DNA of 64,000 bases from an uncultured Pelagibacteraceae bacterium (GCA_902544525.1 CACCCN010000002.1:81416-145415), one strand, 5' to 3'; shown: positions 40,739 to 50,634, numbered from the stretch's first letter. Program-made: numbers and translations. The notes: generated from the letters alone by a model not told the origin.

Positions 40739-41431
40739 TTAATATAGTTGACTAATTATTCTAGCTAATCTTAAGTCACTCATATCATCAATATCAATAC
40801 TATAATCTGAATTAAATTTATAAACTATTGACTTATTCTCTACAATGAAAGATTTATACTTCTTAATAAAAGAAGTAGTAGACAAATAAAAACTTCCATC
40901 AATAAAATAATAGTCACTTTCGTACTCTTGTCTTCCACTAATTTTTTTTTTATTTTTCTTAAGATAAGACCAATTTGATTTATTAGTCTTAATACATTCT
41001 CTTGGATGCTCTTTCATTTTGACTGCACCAAAGATAGATTCGATTTTTTTATGTTTAAATTTATTTATAGCAGCTTTTATCTCTTTTAAATTTCTAAATG
41101 GCGAAGTTGGTTGCAATAGGAGCACTGCATCTGGATCATAATTTTCAATTTTGTTGAGCCAATTTAGTGCATGTAACACAGCATCAACAACTTTACTTTT
41201 ATCAGTTGACAAGGAAATAGGTCTAACATAGTTGCTACTAATTCCTTTTTTTTTACAATAATTTAAGATTTCATTATTATCAGAAGATACAAATGTCCTA
41301 AAATTTTTTGGTAATTTTCTTGCTATATCTAAACTATAATCAATTAGTTTTTTATTGCCAATTATGGAGAGATTTTTTCTTTTTATACCTTTTGATCCAC
41401 CTCTTGCAGGAATAAACACAAGAACATTCAT
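40739..41431 (-). CDS. neuA: CMP-nonulosonate (acylneuraminate) cytidylyltransferase, NeuA/LegF-like
   Basis: FIPARGGSKGIKRKNLSIIGNKKLIDYSLDIA; VLLLQPTSPFRNLKEIKAAI; YSIDIDDMSDLRLA. Confidence 0.92.
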   Translation of the reverse strand: MNVLVFIPARGGSKGIKRKNLSIIGNKKLIDYSLDIARKLPKNFRTFVSSDNNEILNYCKKKGISSNYVRPISLSTDKSKVVDAVLHALNWLNKIENYDPDAVLLLQPTSPFRNLKEIKAAINKFKHKKIESIFGAVKMKEHPRECIKTNKSNWSYLKKNKKKISGRQEYESDYYFIDGSFYLSTTSFIKKYKSFIVENKSIVYKFNSDYSIDIDDMSDLRLARIISQLY

Positions 41432-42564
41432 TTAAATATTTTCTCTAATTCTTTTGCTAGGGACTTATAATCATTTATTTTTTTCTTCAATTGAATTGGA
41501 ATTGCTATAGATGTTTTTAAAATATCTCTTGATATTTTTGAGCGAATTATATTTTTTTTTGAAAGTGCGTGATCCCAATAAAATGAACAATGCCACTCAA
41601 TTGCATCAGGTAGATTCTTAGTTCCAAATTCTAACTTATTTAAAAGATTAATTACCTGTTTTTTTAGTAATTTATTTTTTACAAAAAATATATAAGTATC
41701 GTAAATTAAATCACTTCCTTTTGGTATTGTTCTCATTTCAAGATATTTACCCACAATTTTATCAATAGCAAAATATCTGCGTTTATTTTCTGAAATTATA
41801 TAATCGAGTTTTTTTAATTGTTCTTTTCCAATTACAGCCTGAATTTCTGTCATTCTATAATTGAAACCATATATTTTTTTTGTATCTGTTCCTCTTGTTT
41901 TCCGTGGGTTATTTTGGTGACCATGATCGTGATATTCCTTAGCAAAATTATAAATTTTTTTTGACTTAGTATGTATTGTTCCTCCCTCTCCACACGTTAT
42001 TATCTTTCCAAAATCTAAACTTGCAACTCCTACATCGCCAATTGTACCTAGGTATTTTTTATTAAATCTGCCACCAAGAGCCTCGCAGTTATCCTCTAAA
42101 ACTTTAATTTTATATTTTTTTGCAATTTTAAGAATTTCTTTCATATTGGCTGGAACTCCAAGCATATGAACTGGAATTATTGCCTTAGTTTTCTTTGAAA
42201 TTAAATTTTCAATTTCTAAAGGATCAATATTTAATGAGTTATCGATGTTGGCTATAACCGGTTTCGCACCAATATCTAGTATTGCTTCAACTGTTGCAAT
42301 AAAGTTAAAAGCTTGAGTTATTACTTCGTCTCCTCTTTTAACCCCAATAGATAAAAGACCTATTTTTATTGCTGATGTTCCAGATGAAACTGCTAGAGTA
42401 TACTTAGATTTTAATTTTTTATTAAAATTTTGTTCAAATTCTCTAACATGATAATTTTTTCTAAGATTATTGAAACCATGCGCAAACAGAATACCATTTT
42501 CTTTTTTAAACAATCTATTAACTGCATTATACTCCTTACTGTCAATGATTTCAAACCCTGGCAT
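41428..42564 (-). CDS. DegT/DnrJ/EryC1/StrS aminotransferase, resembling KdnA (8-amino-3,8-dideoxy-octulosonate aminotransferase)
   Basis: MPGFEIIDSKEYNAVN; AHGFNNLRKNYHVREFEQNF; LDFGKIITCGEGGTI; YHDHGHQNNPRKTRGTDTKKIYGFNYRMTEIQAVIG; NLPDAIEWHCSFYWDH. Confidence 0.85.
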   Translation of the reverse strand: MPGFEIIDSKEYNAVNRLFKKENGILFAHGFNNLRKNYHVREFEQNFNKKLKSKYTLAVSSGTSAIKIGLLSIGVKRGDEVITQAFNFIATVEAILDIGAKPVIANIDNSLNIDPLEIENLISKKTKAIIPVHMLGVPANMKEILKIAKKYKIKVLEDNCEALGGRFNKKYLGTIGDVGVASLDFGKIITCGEGGTIHTKSKKIYNFAKEYHDHGHQNNPRKTRGTDTKKIYGFNYRMTEIQAVIGKEQLKKLDYIISENKRRYFAIDKIVGKYLEMRTIPKGSDLIYDTYIFFVKNKLLKKQVINLLNKLEFGTKNLPDAIEWHCSFYWDHALSKKNIIRSKISRDILKTSIAIPIQLKKKINDYKSLAKELEKIFK

Positions 42565-43303
42565 ATTTTGTAATACTATTTTTGAGCTCTATCTCATACG
42601 TTTTTTTTCTGTTGAGATCGATTTTTGAAGACTTACCTATATATCTGATTGTTAATCCTCTTCTCGCATGCCGGCTAGTGTTTTTTTTGCTACCATGAAC
42701 AACCAGGCAATTATGAATTATACAATCGCCTCTTTTTATGTTTGGAATATTTTTTTTTAGAAGCTTCATGCTTTTTGGATATTTTAAAGTCTGTGATGAA
42801 CCAGGAGCGAATGATTGTGCATGTTCTAGTAATCCAAAATGGTGAGATTTATCATAATAAAAAACACCTCCATTTTTTTCATTAGAGTCATCGAGAGCAA
42901 TCCAAATTGTCAATCCTTTTGAATTATCCACACACCAATAATAATTATCTTGATGCATAGGAGAGGCTAGTCCCACTTTAGCAGGCTTTGCGAATAATTC
43001 GGAACCAAAATCTTTAATACTATCTTCAAGTAAGATTGAGGAAATTTTTTTTAAAACTTTATTATTTTTTAATTTTTTAGACCACCTCCAATTATTCATA
43101 AAGTGAACTGAATTTATAATATTATTCTTAGTTTTGTTTATATCTCTACCTTTGAAATTTTTTAATCTTAGCAAAAAAGATTCTTCTAAGTCTTTGCCGG
43201 CTGTAATTATATCTTTTTTATCAAAAATATTTCTAGCAACTATATACCCCTTAGTATCATATTCTTTTTTTAATCTTTGTATTTTTTTATTATCAAAAAT
43301 CAT
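42551..43303 (-). CDS. Phytanoyl-CoA dioxygenase (PhyH) family Fe(II)/2-oxoglutarate oxygenase
   Basis: SPMHQDNYYWCVDNSKGLTIWIALDDSNEKNGGVFYYDKSH; distal CLVVHGSKKNTS then R in RRGLTIRY: HxD...H facial triad. Confidence 0.88.
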   Translation of the reverse strand: MIFDNKKIQRLKKEYDTKGYIVARNIFDKKDIITAGKDLEESFLLRLKNFKGRDINKTKNNIINSVHFMNNWRWSKKLKNNKVLKKISSILLEDSIKDFGSELFAKPAKVGLASPMHQDNYYWCVDNSKGLTIWIALDDSNEKNGGVFYYDKSHHFGLLEHAQSFAPGSSQTLKYPKSMKLLKKNIPNIKRGDCIIHNCLVVHGSKKNTSRHARRGLTIRYIGKSSKIDLNRKKTYEIELKNSITKYARV

Positions 43304-43310
43304 TTTTATT

Positions 43311-44033
43311 CTATTTTATTTTTTTGCAGATAATTAAATATGGTGTAGATATTATCTCAAGTCCATTTCTGGTAATTCTTGTTCCATCGTCTAATTTGTG
43401 GGTATAGGTTCGTCTGTCGTCCTCAGTTTTTTCAATATCCATGTCTAAATTAAATTTTTTCAATATTACATCAAAATTATTTTTTTCGAACTCTTTTTGA
43501 ACTGTTTTCAGGCTAAATCTGTTCCATCCTTTTTCCCATACATCACTATCTACTGCCTTTACTCTTGTTATAACATCAAAATTTGATTCATTAAAAGAAC
43601 CAAATACATAAATTATCCCATTTTCTGAAACTAAACTAATAAGATTTTCAATCCATGGTGTGACCTCATCAAAAATTGTATGAACACCATCTAATATGAC
43701 AGCATCAAACTTTTTGCCACCAAATTTTTTCTCAACAGATGCTTTATCAAAAATATCTATATGATAAAATTTAGCTGAAGAACAATTATTTTTCGCTTTA
43801 AGTAGTAACTCTTCTAATATGTCGGCCCCACTAATTTCAACGTTCGGAAGCTCTTTATTCACGTATGATATGAAAACTCCTGTAGCACAACCAATATCTA
43901 ATAAACTAAATTTATTGCTATGATTTTTTTTTATTTCATTTAATAAAAATTTGAAACTTTCCTTAACCAAAAATTTTTCGTTTAAATAGAAATTATCATG
44001 TATTCTTTTGCTATTTTTAAAAATCTTTTCCAT
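43311..44033 (-). CDS. Class I SAM-dependent methyltransferase
   Basis: SLLDIGCATGVFISYVNKELPNVEISGADI; AVILDGVHTIFDEV; ENGIIYVFGSFNE. Confidence 0.88.
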   Translation of the reverse strand: MEKIFKNSKRIHDNFYLNEKFLVKESFKFLLNEIKKNHSNKFSLLDIGCATGVFISYVNKELPNVEISGADILEELLLKAKNNCSSAKFYHIDIFDKASVEKKFGGKKFDAVILDGVHTIFDEVTPWIENLISLVSENGIIYVFGSFNESNFDVITRVKAVDSDVWEKGWNRFSLKTVQKEFEKNNFDVILKKFNLDMDIEKTEDDRRTYTHKLDDGTRITRNGLEIISTPYLIICKKIK

Positions 44034-45107
44034 TTATTCTTCAAAATTCAATTTATTTAATGCTTTCTTATATTCATTCCATTGACCAATATCAACCCAT
44101 GCTTCTTGACTTACAGGAAAAACCCCTATTCTTTTTTTTAAAATAATTAACTTTTCGATTAATTGGGGTAAGTCAAACTTTGTATTTTTTGGAATTTGAT
44201 TAATTACTTCTTTACTCATAATATACATGCCAGTATTTGCCAAAAGGCTAATATTTGGTTTTTCATTAATTTTAACTAGTAATCCATCTTTATTAATTTT
44301 GCAGTCTCCATAAGGAATAGTATAATTTCTAAAAGAAGCTACAATAGTAATTATATTTTTATTTTTTTTATGATATTTGATTATGTCTGCGTAATCACAA
44401 TTAATAAGAATATCACAATTAGTGACAAAAAATATGGGTTTAATACTTTTAGTAATCTTTGACAGAGCGCCTATAGTGCCTAAAGGTTTTTTTTCTTCAA
44501 TAAAGGATATTTTATTTTCTTGATTCTTTTCATCAAAAAAAGCTTTTAAAATTCTACTTTTATGATTAATTGATAAAAAATATTCACTTACTCCAAAGTC
44601 ATTAAATTTATCCATAATGTGATCTATTATAGGTTTTCCATTTATTGGAATGAGTGGTTTAGGCAGTATTGAAGTGAAAGGTTCTAGTCTTGCTCCCTTT
44701 CCTCCCGCCATGATAACTACTGGTAATGAACTTTTTTTTATATTTTTCTTACTTACTTTTTGGAATACATCATCCATTTTGATAATTTTAGTAATAGTTT
44801 TGTTAGAAGTAACTATCGGAATTAAATCTAATAAAAAATTTAAAAATAAATTTTGCGCTTTTAGTTTGGTATATTTTTCCTCTGTCAAAAACTTGGGTTT
44901 TTTGTTAAATATAGTGGTAATTTTGTATGATAGCTTCTTTCCATTTAAGATAGCTTTTCTCACATCCCCATCACTTAAAGTCCCAAGCATTTTATTGTTT
45001 TTGTCAACAACAACTAGACATTTTGATCCACTGTTATCTATAGAATTGAGAGAATCCTGAATTGATGCAGTCTTATAAATGAGAAACTTATTAATGTCTA
45101 AACTCAT
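44034..45107 (-). CDS. CBS-domain sugar-phosphate nucleotidyltransferase (PtmE/LegX-like)
   Basis: N-terminal CBS (LVVVDKNNKMLGTLSDGDVRKAIL) then VVIMAGGKGARLEPFTSILPKPLIPINGKPIIDHIMDKF. Confidence 0.9.
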   Translation of the reverse strand: MSLDINKFLIYKTASIQDSLNSIDNSGSKCLVVVDKNNKMLGTLSDGDVRKAILNGKKLSYKITTIFNKKPKFLTEEKYTKLKAQNLFLNFLLDLIPIVTSNKTITKIIKMDDVFQKVSKKNIKKSSLPVVIMAGGKGARLEPFTSILPKPLIPINGKPIIDHIMDKFNDFGVSEYFLSINHKSRILKAFFDEKNQENKISFIEEKKPLGTIGALSKITKSIKPIFFVTNCDILINCDYADIIKYHKKNKNIITIVASFRNYTIPYGDCKINKDGLLVKINEKPNISLLANTGMYIMSKEVINQIPKNTKFDLPQLIEKLIILKKRIGVFPVSQEAWVDIGQWNEYKKALNKLNFEE

Positions 45108-45118
45108 AATAGTAATTG

Positions 45119-46282
45119 TTAATTAATATCGAAAAATAATTTTTTAGTATTATTATTATTTAAATTGATTTTTTTTAAAATATCTAATATTTTTTTTGAT
45201 GAATTTAGCTTTCCATATGGATTAGTATAAATTGACATATCTCTATTTAGATTTAATTTGATGGCTTTATTTAAAGCCTTAGCGATAGATAATCTATCCT
45301 TTTTAGCATTTATAACAGACTTTGCGAATACTCTTCCAGTCTGTCTATCTCCAATATTCACAGACGGTGTACAGAAATAAGGGGCTTCAATAATTCCACT
45401 TGAGGAGTTTCCAACTACAATATTACAATGTTTTAATGCAGAATAGTATAATTTCTGCCCCATAGAATGATAACAAATTGAATTTGAGGGATTTTTTTTA
45501 ATAAAATCTTTAATTTTTTTATTAATAATCCCGCCTTGAGCATCCGCACTAGATAAAGTGAATATAATGGAACTATTTTTAATTTTTTTAATTTCACTAA
45601 TCATATTTTTAAATGCAAGCATTTCAAAACTTTGATTTGATGTTTCTGGATGAAAAGTAATTAGAAAATTATTTTTTTTAAGCTTTAGATTTATCTGTCT
45701 TTCAAAATTTTTTTTTGAAAATAATCTTTCACTTTTGATAGCTTCATAAGCTAAAGCACCAACATAAAAAACATTTTTTGGAAATTCTCCTAACTGTATA
45801 ACTCTTTTTTTGTATTCTTTAGTAGAAACAAAGTGCCATTTTGACATTTTTGTTATTGAATGACGCATATTTTCATCATTTGATCCAAGTGTTTTTTCTC
45901 CTCCATGAATATGAGCAATAGGTATATTGATATTCATTGCTGAAAATGTAGCAGCAAATATTTCATATCTATCGCCTAGTACAACTACTATATCCGGATC
46001 AAGTTTTTTATATGCATCGACAAAACCTAGAATAGCATTTGCAGTTAGTTTGGTGGTATCGTATTTATTGTTATTTTTTTTTATTGGAAGATATATTTTT
46101 TTATCAATTTTAAAACCATCGTCTATAATTTCTTTATGCGTATTACCATAAAACTTTGATAAATGTGTACCCGTTACTATTATTTGAAGCTTCAATAATT
46201 TTTCATTAGCTAGTCTAGAAATTAATTTTTTCAAAAGTCCATATTCTGCTCTACTTCCAGTTACAACACAAATTTTTTTCAT
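45119..46282 (-). CDS. neuC: UDP-N-acetylglucosamine 2-epimerase (hydrolysing), NeuC/LegG-like
   Basis: CVVTGSRAEYGLLKKLI; VVLGDRYEIFAATFSAMNINIPIAHIHGGEKTLGSNDENMRHSITKMS; VGNSSSGIIEAP. Confidence 0.94.
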   Translation of the reverse strand: MKKICVVTGSRAEYGLLKKLISRLANEKLLKLQIIVTGTHLSKFYGNTHKEIIDDGFKIDKKIYLPIKKNNNKYDTTKLTANAILGFVDAYKKLDPDIVVVLGDRYEIFAATFSAMNINIPIAHIHGGEKTLGSNDENMRHSITKMSKWHFVSTKEYKKRVIQLGEFPKNVFYVGALAYEAIKSERLFSKKNFERQINLKLKKNNFLITFHPETSNQSFEMLAFKNMISEIKKIKNSSIIFTLSSADAQGGIINKKIKDFIKKNPSNSICYHSMGQKLYYSALKHCNIVVGNSSSGIIEAPYFCTPSVNIGDRQTGRVFAKSVINAKKDRLSIAKALNKAIKLNLNRDMSIYTNPYGKLNSSKKILDILKKINLNNNNTKKLFFDIN

Positions 46283-46312
46283 TTATTATTTCAATATTAA
46301 CTAATATTATAT

Positions 46313-47539
46313 TTAGTCATCAACTCCATCTTTATTAACTGTATGCCTTAGGTACCATTTGCCATCTACTTCTATCCATAAATGTGGTGATCGAAAATCA
46401 TCACACCGCTTATGGAAGTAATCTTCTTTTATGTCTAGATAATTCAATATTTCTTTTAAATACCTATCTGGTAATTCACCATCAAATCTCTTGGCCAAAG
46501 CTTTTCCTTCCTCCCTAGTGAGGTGATTATTTCGTATCTCCTGAGAAGCTTCGTCAGTAGCCCTTCCAATGCCAAACTTAATAAATCTTGTATACCAGTG
46601 TAAGTCATCAATTTTATCGTCAATACTATTATACTTACTATATGTACCTTGTGATCTATGAGGCCTCGCTCTAAAATTTGTGTTTTCAACTGCAAAATAG
46701 TAAGCCTCTTGTGGTATCCACTTAATATAATATCCAAGATAATGAATTTGAATATTCTCTTTATATTCACTGTCTAAAAGTGGTAAGAATATTTTTAAGT
46801 CCTTAAGGTCCAATCCATAAACTTCCTTTAACTCCTTTAAGCTTTTTCCTGCAAGCATAATTGAATCAAAATCTTTGATCGAAAAAAATGATTTATCTCT
46901 TAAAGATTGATTATTATCTGCAATAGGATTTCCGTACTCCGCTTCATTTTCTCCGTAAAAAACTAAATCAATTCCATATTTTGTTGCAATTTTTGGAGCT
47001 AAATTTTTTTGACCTAGTATAAAAGTTTGAAATGGATGTAATAACGTTTCTATAGCGATTTTTGTTAGCTTTCTCATCACTTCTCCAGAAGGTTTGTATG
47101 TAATATTATCAAATCCTCCTATATCTAACCAATTCTTATAGTTTTCATAACCATAGTCTGTGTACATTATAGGTGGCCATGTAATCGTCAAAGGATTCAT
47201 TCCATATTTATGCTTCAAAAGATATGAGGCATAAACACTATCTTTACCCCCACTTCCAGGCACTAGACAATCATATTCTCCATCACTTCTCCTATAATTA
47301 TCTAACAACTTCAGAAGCTGATCCTCTCTATTCTTCCAGTCAATTTCTGTTTTTATTATAGCTTGAGTACAAGCATCACAAATATTTTCATCACTAAAAT
47401 TAACATAATTAGCATTTTTTCTGTCGACTGAATGCTGAAATTCAGGTACTGAAGCCGGATACTGATTTGAATTTACGCAAATACTACAAAATTTAACCTC
47501 ACTTGGTAAGTTGTAATATGTTTCTAATTTTTTTTTCAT
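46313..47539 (-). CDS. N-acetyl sugar amidotransferase, WbpG/PtmG-like (copy 1)
   Basis: CxxC...CDAC zinc motifs; PP-loop CLVPGSGGKDSVYASYLLK; KWIPQEAYYFAVENTNF; followed by HisH and HisF homologs. Confidence 0.92.
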   Translation of the reverse strand: MKKKLETYYNLPSEVKFCSICVNSNQYPASVPEFQHSVDRKNANYVNFSDENICDACTQAIIKTEIDWKNREDQLLKLLDNYRRSDGEYDCLVPGSGGKDSVYASYLLKHKYGMNPLTITWPPIMYTDYGYENYKNWLDIGGFDNITYKPSGEVMRKLTKIAIETLLHPFQTFILGQKNLAPKIATKYGIDLVFYGENEAEYGNPIADNNQSLRDKSFFSIKDFDSIMLAGKSLKELKEVYGLDLKDLKIFLPLLDSEYKENIQIHYLGYYIKWIPQEAYYFAVENTNFRARPHRSQGTYSKYNSIDDKIDDLHWYTRFIKFGIGRATDEASQEIRNNHLTREEGKALAKRFDGELPDRYLKEILNYLDIKEDYFHKRCDDFRSPHLWIEVDGKWYLRHTVNKDGVDD

Positions 47540-48165
47540 AAAAGTTTTTTTATTTCATTAAAAATTTTTATTCCATTATTACCGCTTTTCTCTGGATGAA
47601 ATTGAAAGGCGGTAACATTTTCCGTAATTATTGAAGAACAATAAGTTGTATCTTGGTAAGTTGTGGAAGTCAATTCAATATCCTTTGACTGAGGTGTAAC
47701 ATAGTATGAGTGAACAAAATACATAAATTCTTTATTAAGATTATTTTTCATAACAGAGTTTTTATAATTGTTATTGTTGAATGATACTTTATTCCAGCCA
47801 ACGTGAGGTACTATAAGTTTTTTTTTTACATTCGAATCAAACCTTGAAACTTTTCCTTTAATAATTCCTAGGCCTTGTGTTGATCCAAATTCTGCACTTT
47901 CATCAAATAACAATTGCATTCCTAAACAAACACCAAAAAAAGGTTTACCAGTACTTATAAAATCATAAATTGATTTATCTAAATTTTTATTTTTTATATT
48001 TTGTATAGCTTCTCTAAATGCTCCAACACCTGGCAGTATAGCAATCTTAGAATTTAAGATTACTTCATGGTCATCAGTTATAATAGAATTAATTCCTATA
48101 TTATTACATGCATTCTGAACACTATAAAGATTATTCATTCCATAATTTATTATTGATATTTCCAT
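47536..48165 (-). CDS. hisH: HisH-like glutamine amidotransferase (copy 1)
   Basis: INYGMNNLYSVQNA; ILPGVGAFREA; GVCLGMQLLFDES; FQFHPEKSG (Cys-His-Glu). Confidence 0.93.
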   Translation of the reverse strand: MEISIINYGMNNLYSVQNACNNIGINSIITDDHEVILNSKIAILPGVGAFREAIQNIKNKNLDKSIYDFISTGKPFFGVCLGMQLLFDESAEFGSTQGLGIIKGKVSRFDSNVKKKLIVPHVGWNKVSFNNNNYKNSVMKNNLNKEFMYFVHSYYVTPQSKDIELTSTTYQDTTYCSSIITENVTAFQFHPEKSGNNGIKIFNEIKKLL

Positions 48166-48169
48166 ATTT

Positions 48170-49015
48170 CTACTTATCTCGAATCGGTACTATATCCTTG
48201 AGTTCATTTTTTATTTTTTTTATATCAATTGGTCCAAATGACTTAAATTTTTTAAAATTAGATACAAAATTTTTATTTCCCTCTATAGTCTCATTATCAA
48301 TAAACTCATTATCAAATAATGCTCCATAGTGAATAATCGACGCTATTGCAACAGCATTTGCACCACTTAAAAAGGCTTGCTCAATGTGCTTTGTCACACC
48401 TATACCCCCATGGGCTATTAAAGGTACTGAAATTAAATCTCTTATTTTTTCAATTAAGTATGTATCGCACCCAGTGCCGGTGCCATCTCTATCAATCGAT
48501 GTAATCATAATTTCTCCAGCACCTAAGTCCTCTAATTTTTTACACCATTCGAATATGTCTATTCCAGTATATTCTCTCCCGTTATCTGTGTAAGCAAGAT
48601 AAGTCTTATTTTCAGACTCTATAGTCTCAACAGTTGCAACAATTGTTGATGAACCAAATATTCTTGATGCTTCTTTAATTATATTTGGGTTATTAATTGC
48701 TGCTGTGTTTATTGCTACTTTATCTGCACCTGCTTCTAACGCATTACTTATGTCGGAGATTTCTCTTATTCCTCCACCGACTGTAAGTGGAATAGAAATT
48801 GTTTTTGCAGTATTTCTTATAAATTCTAAAATTGAATTTCTATTATATAAACTTGCAACTACATCTTGATAAAATAGTTCATCAGCTCCATCTATAAAAT
48901 ATTTATTAGCAAACTGACTAGGAGATCCAAGCACTCTTAAACCTTCTAAATGAATACCTTTTACTAAATTAGGTCCTTTTATGTCTAAGCGCGCTATTAT
49001 TCTTGGAAAAATCAT
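48170..49015 (-). CDS. hisF: HisF-like subunit (copy 1; WbpI/HisF2 type)
   Basis: RIIARLDIKGPNLVKGIHLEGLRVLG; TVGGGIREISDISNALEAGADKVAINTAAI; SIDRDGTGTGCD. Confidence 0.92.
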   Translation of the reverse strand: MIFPRIIARLDIKGPNLVKGIHLEGLRVLGSPSQFANKYFIDGADELFYQDVVASLYNRNSILEFIRNTAKTISIPLTVGGGIREISDISNALEAGADKVAINTAAINNPNIIKEASRIFGSSTIVATVETIESENKTYLAYTDNGREYTGIDIFEWCKKLEDLGAGEIMITSIDRDGTGTGCDTYLIEKIRDLISVPLIAHGGIGVTKHIEQAFLSGANAVAIASIIHYGALFDNEFIDNETIEGNKNFVSNFKKFKSFGPIDIKKIKNELKDIVPIRDK

Positions 49016-49019
49016 AATA

Positions 49020-50045
49020 TTATTTTACGATAAATTCATCAGGTTTATAATCTCTGTTGGCTTTTTTTCCAATAAATTTATCCCACTCCAGTGGAGATAT
49101 TCCAGTACCTGGTCTTTTAATTGTAATATTTTTTTTATTAAATATTTCACCTTTTTTAATATAAGAATTAGCTACTAAAGATTTTCTTACTAACTTAATA
49201 TTATTTTTTTCCCGCGGAACTGGTACTTTTTTTCCGTCACCATAAATTTGCGAAATATTTCTAATTGACTTAACCATTTGTGAAAACTCTTTTTCCTCCA
49301 GGCTGGCCTTGTGATCTGGACCAGGTAATTTTTTATCGATAGTAAAATGCTTTTCAATAACTGAAGCACCTAGAGTTGCTGCGGCTATAGCAACATCATT
49401 TCCAATTGTATGATCTGAATATCCAACTTTTACACCTAACTTATCTCTCATCAAAATCATAGCAGATAGGTTTACGTCTTTTAGATTTGTAGGATAGTCA
49501 GTAGTACAATGCAAAACAGTAATTTTATTTTTTGGAAGCCCATTGGATTTTAAAATTTCAATAGCACTTGATACTTCACTTAGTGTGGCCATTCCACTAG
49601 ACATAATTACATTTTTTTTTTGTTTTGCTATTTCTCTAAGATAGGGGAGATTATTTATCTCACCAGATGGAATTTTTATTTTTTTTAAATTTAATTTTTT
49701 TATATCTAAAATACAGTCTACATCAAAGGGGCTAAGCATAAATTCTATTTTTATTTTTTTACAATAGTTAGAGAGTTTTTTCATTTGTTTTATAGATAAC
49801 TCAAGTTCTTTTAATATTTGAAATTGAGTTTTTTTTTGTAAAGAGCTATTTTCTCTAATATACTTTGGTTTGTCTGCTTTTTGAGTGATTAAATTATTAG
49901 CTTTAAATAATTGAAATTTTACAATATCTGCCCCACATCTTTTAGCTGCCTTTATTAACTTAAAGGCGAGACTAACTCTGCCATTATGATTTACACCAGC
50001 TTCAGCAATTATAATTACTTTTTTTGGAAACTTAAATTTGTTCAT
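49020..50045 (-). CDS. neuB: N-acetylneuraminate/nonulosonate synthase (LegI/NeuB-like) with C-terminal SAF domain
   Basis: IIIAEAGVNHNGRVSLAFKLIKAAKRCGADIVKFQ; VLHCTTDYPT; VGYSDHTIGNDVAIAAATLGASVIEKHFTIDKKLPGPDHKASL; SLVANSYIKKGEIFNKKNITIKRPGTGISP. Start chosen at MNKFKF. Confidence 0.95.
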   Translation of the reverse strand: MNKFKFPKKVIIIAEAGVNHNGRVSLAFKLIKAAKRCGADIVKFQLFKANNLITQKADKPKYIRENSSLQKKTQFQILKELELSIKQMKKLSNYCKKIKIEFMLSPFDVDCILDIKKLNLKKIKIPSGEINNLPYLREIAKQKKNVIMSSGMATLSEVSSAIEILKSNGLPKNKITVLHCTTDYPTNLKDVNLSAMILMRDKLGVKVGYSDHTIGNDVAIAAATLGASVIEKHFTIDKKLPGPDHKASLEEKEFSQMVKSIRNISQIYGDGKKVPVPREKNNIKLVRKSLVANSYIKKGEIFNKKNITIKRPGTGISPLEWDKFIGKKANRDYKPDEFIVK

Positions 50046-50634
50046 TATCCCCAATATCTTTTGTGATTGTGGATCCCATCTTTATAAAACATTGTGATCC
50101 AATTGAAATACCCTCTCTAATAATACAACCACTTCCAATGAATGTATTATTTCCAATTTTGACATTGCCATTAATGATTGTTCCTGTAGATACATGAGAA
50201 TTATTTCCAATTTGAGATTCGTGCTCAATAATTACAGATGTATTAATAATAGAGTTATGTCCTATTTGAACTTTGGGACCAATTACCACACTATGCATTA
50301 TAATAGTAGACTCTTCTATAAAATTTTTATCTGCTGTGATTGCTGACGGTGCAATAATACAAGGCAAATTATAATCTAAGCTTTTAAGAAGGTTATAAGC
50401 TTTTAACCTAGGCTCAAAATTTTTTATTTGCCCTATACCAATAAATGCATAATTAATTTTTTTTCTTAACTTTTTTAAATCCGAGTCATTACCAATCAAA
50501 GGATAACTTGATTTTGATGAAAAATTTTTATAATTATCAATAATCCCATGAATATTATAAGTAGATAAAGATTCAATAATACTTATAGATGATAAGCTAT
50601 GACCTCCTGAACCAATAATAATTATGTTATTCAT
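50032..50634 (-). CDS. neuD: NeuD/LegH-like sugar O/N-acetyltransferase (left-handed beta-helix)
   Basis: NIIIIGSGGHSLSSISII; hexapeptide repeats IGHNSIINTSVIIEHESQIGNNSHVSTGTIINGNVKIGNNTFIGSG. Confidence 0.9.
   Translation of the reverse strand: MNNIIIIGSGGHSLSSISIIESLSTYNIHGIIDNYKNFSSKSSYPLIGNDSDLKKLRKKINYAFIGIGQIKNFEPRLKAYNLLKSLDYNLPCIIAPSAITADKNFIEESTIIMHSVVIGPKVQIGHNSIINTSVIIEHESQIGNNSHVSTGTIINGNVKIGNNTFIGSGCIIREGISIGSQCFIKMGSTITKDIGDNEQI

Noticed and set aside
44650-45060. 136-aa plus-strand ORF
   Set aside because: Antisense to the CBS-nucleotidyltransferase; hydrophobic composition from reverse-strand AT-rich coding sequence.
46313-49015. HisH/HisF homologs as histidine-biosynthesis genes
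   Set aside because: They sit in nonulosonate/amidotransferase operons, are duplicated in the locus, and at least one HisF copy lacks catalytic acids; sugar amidotransferase partners are more likely.
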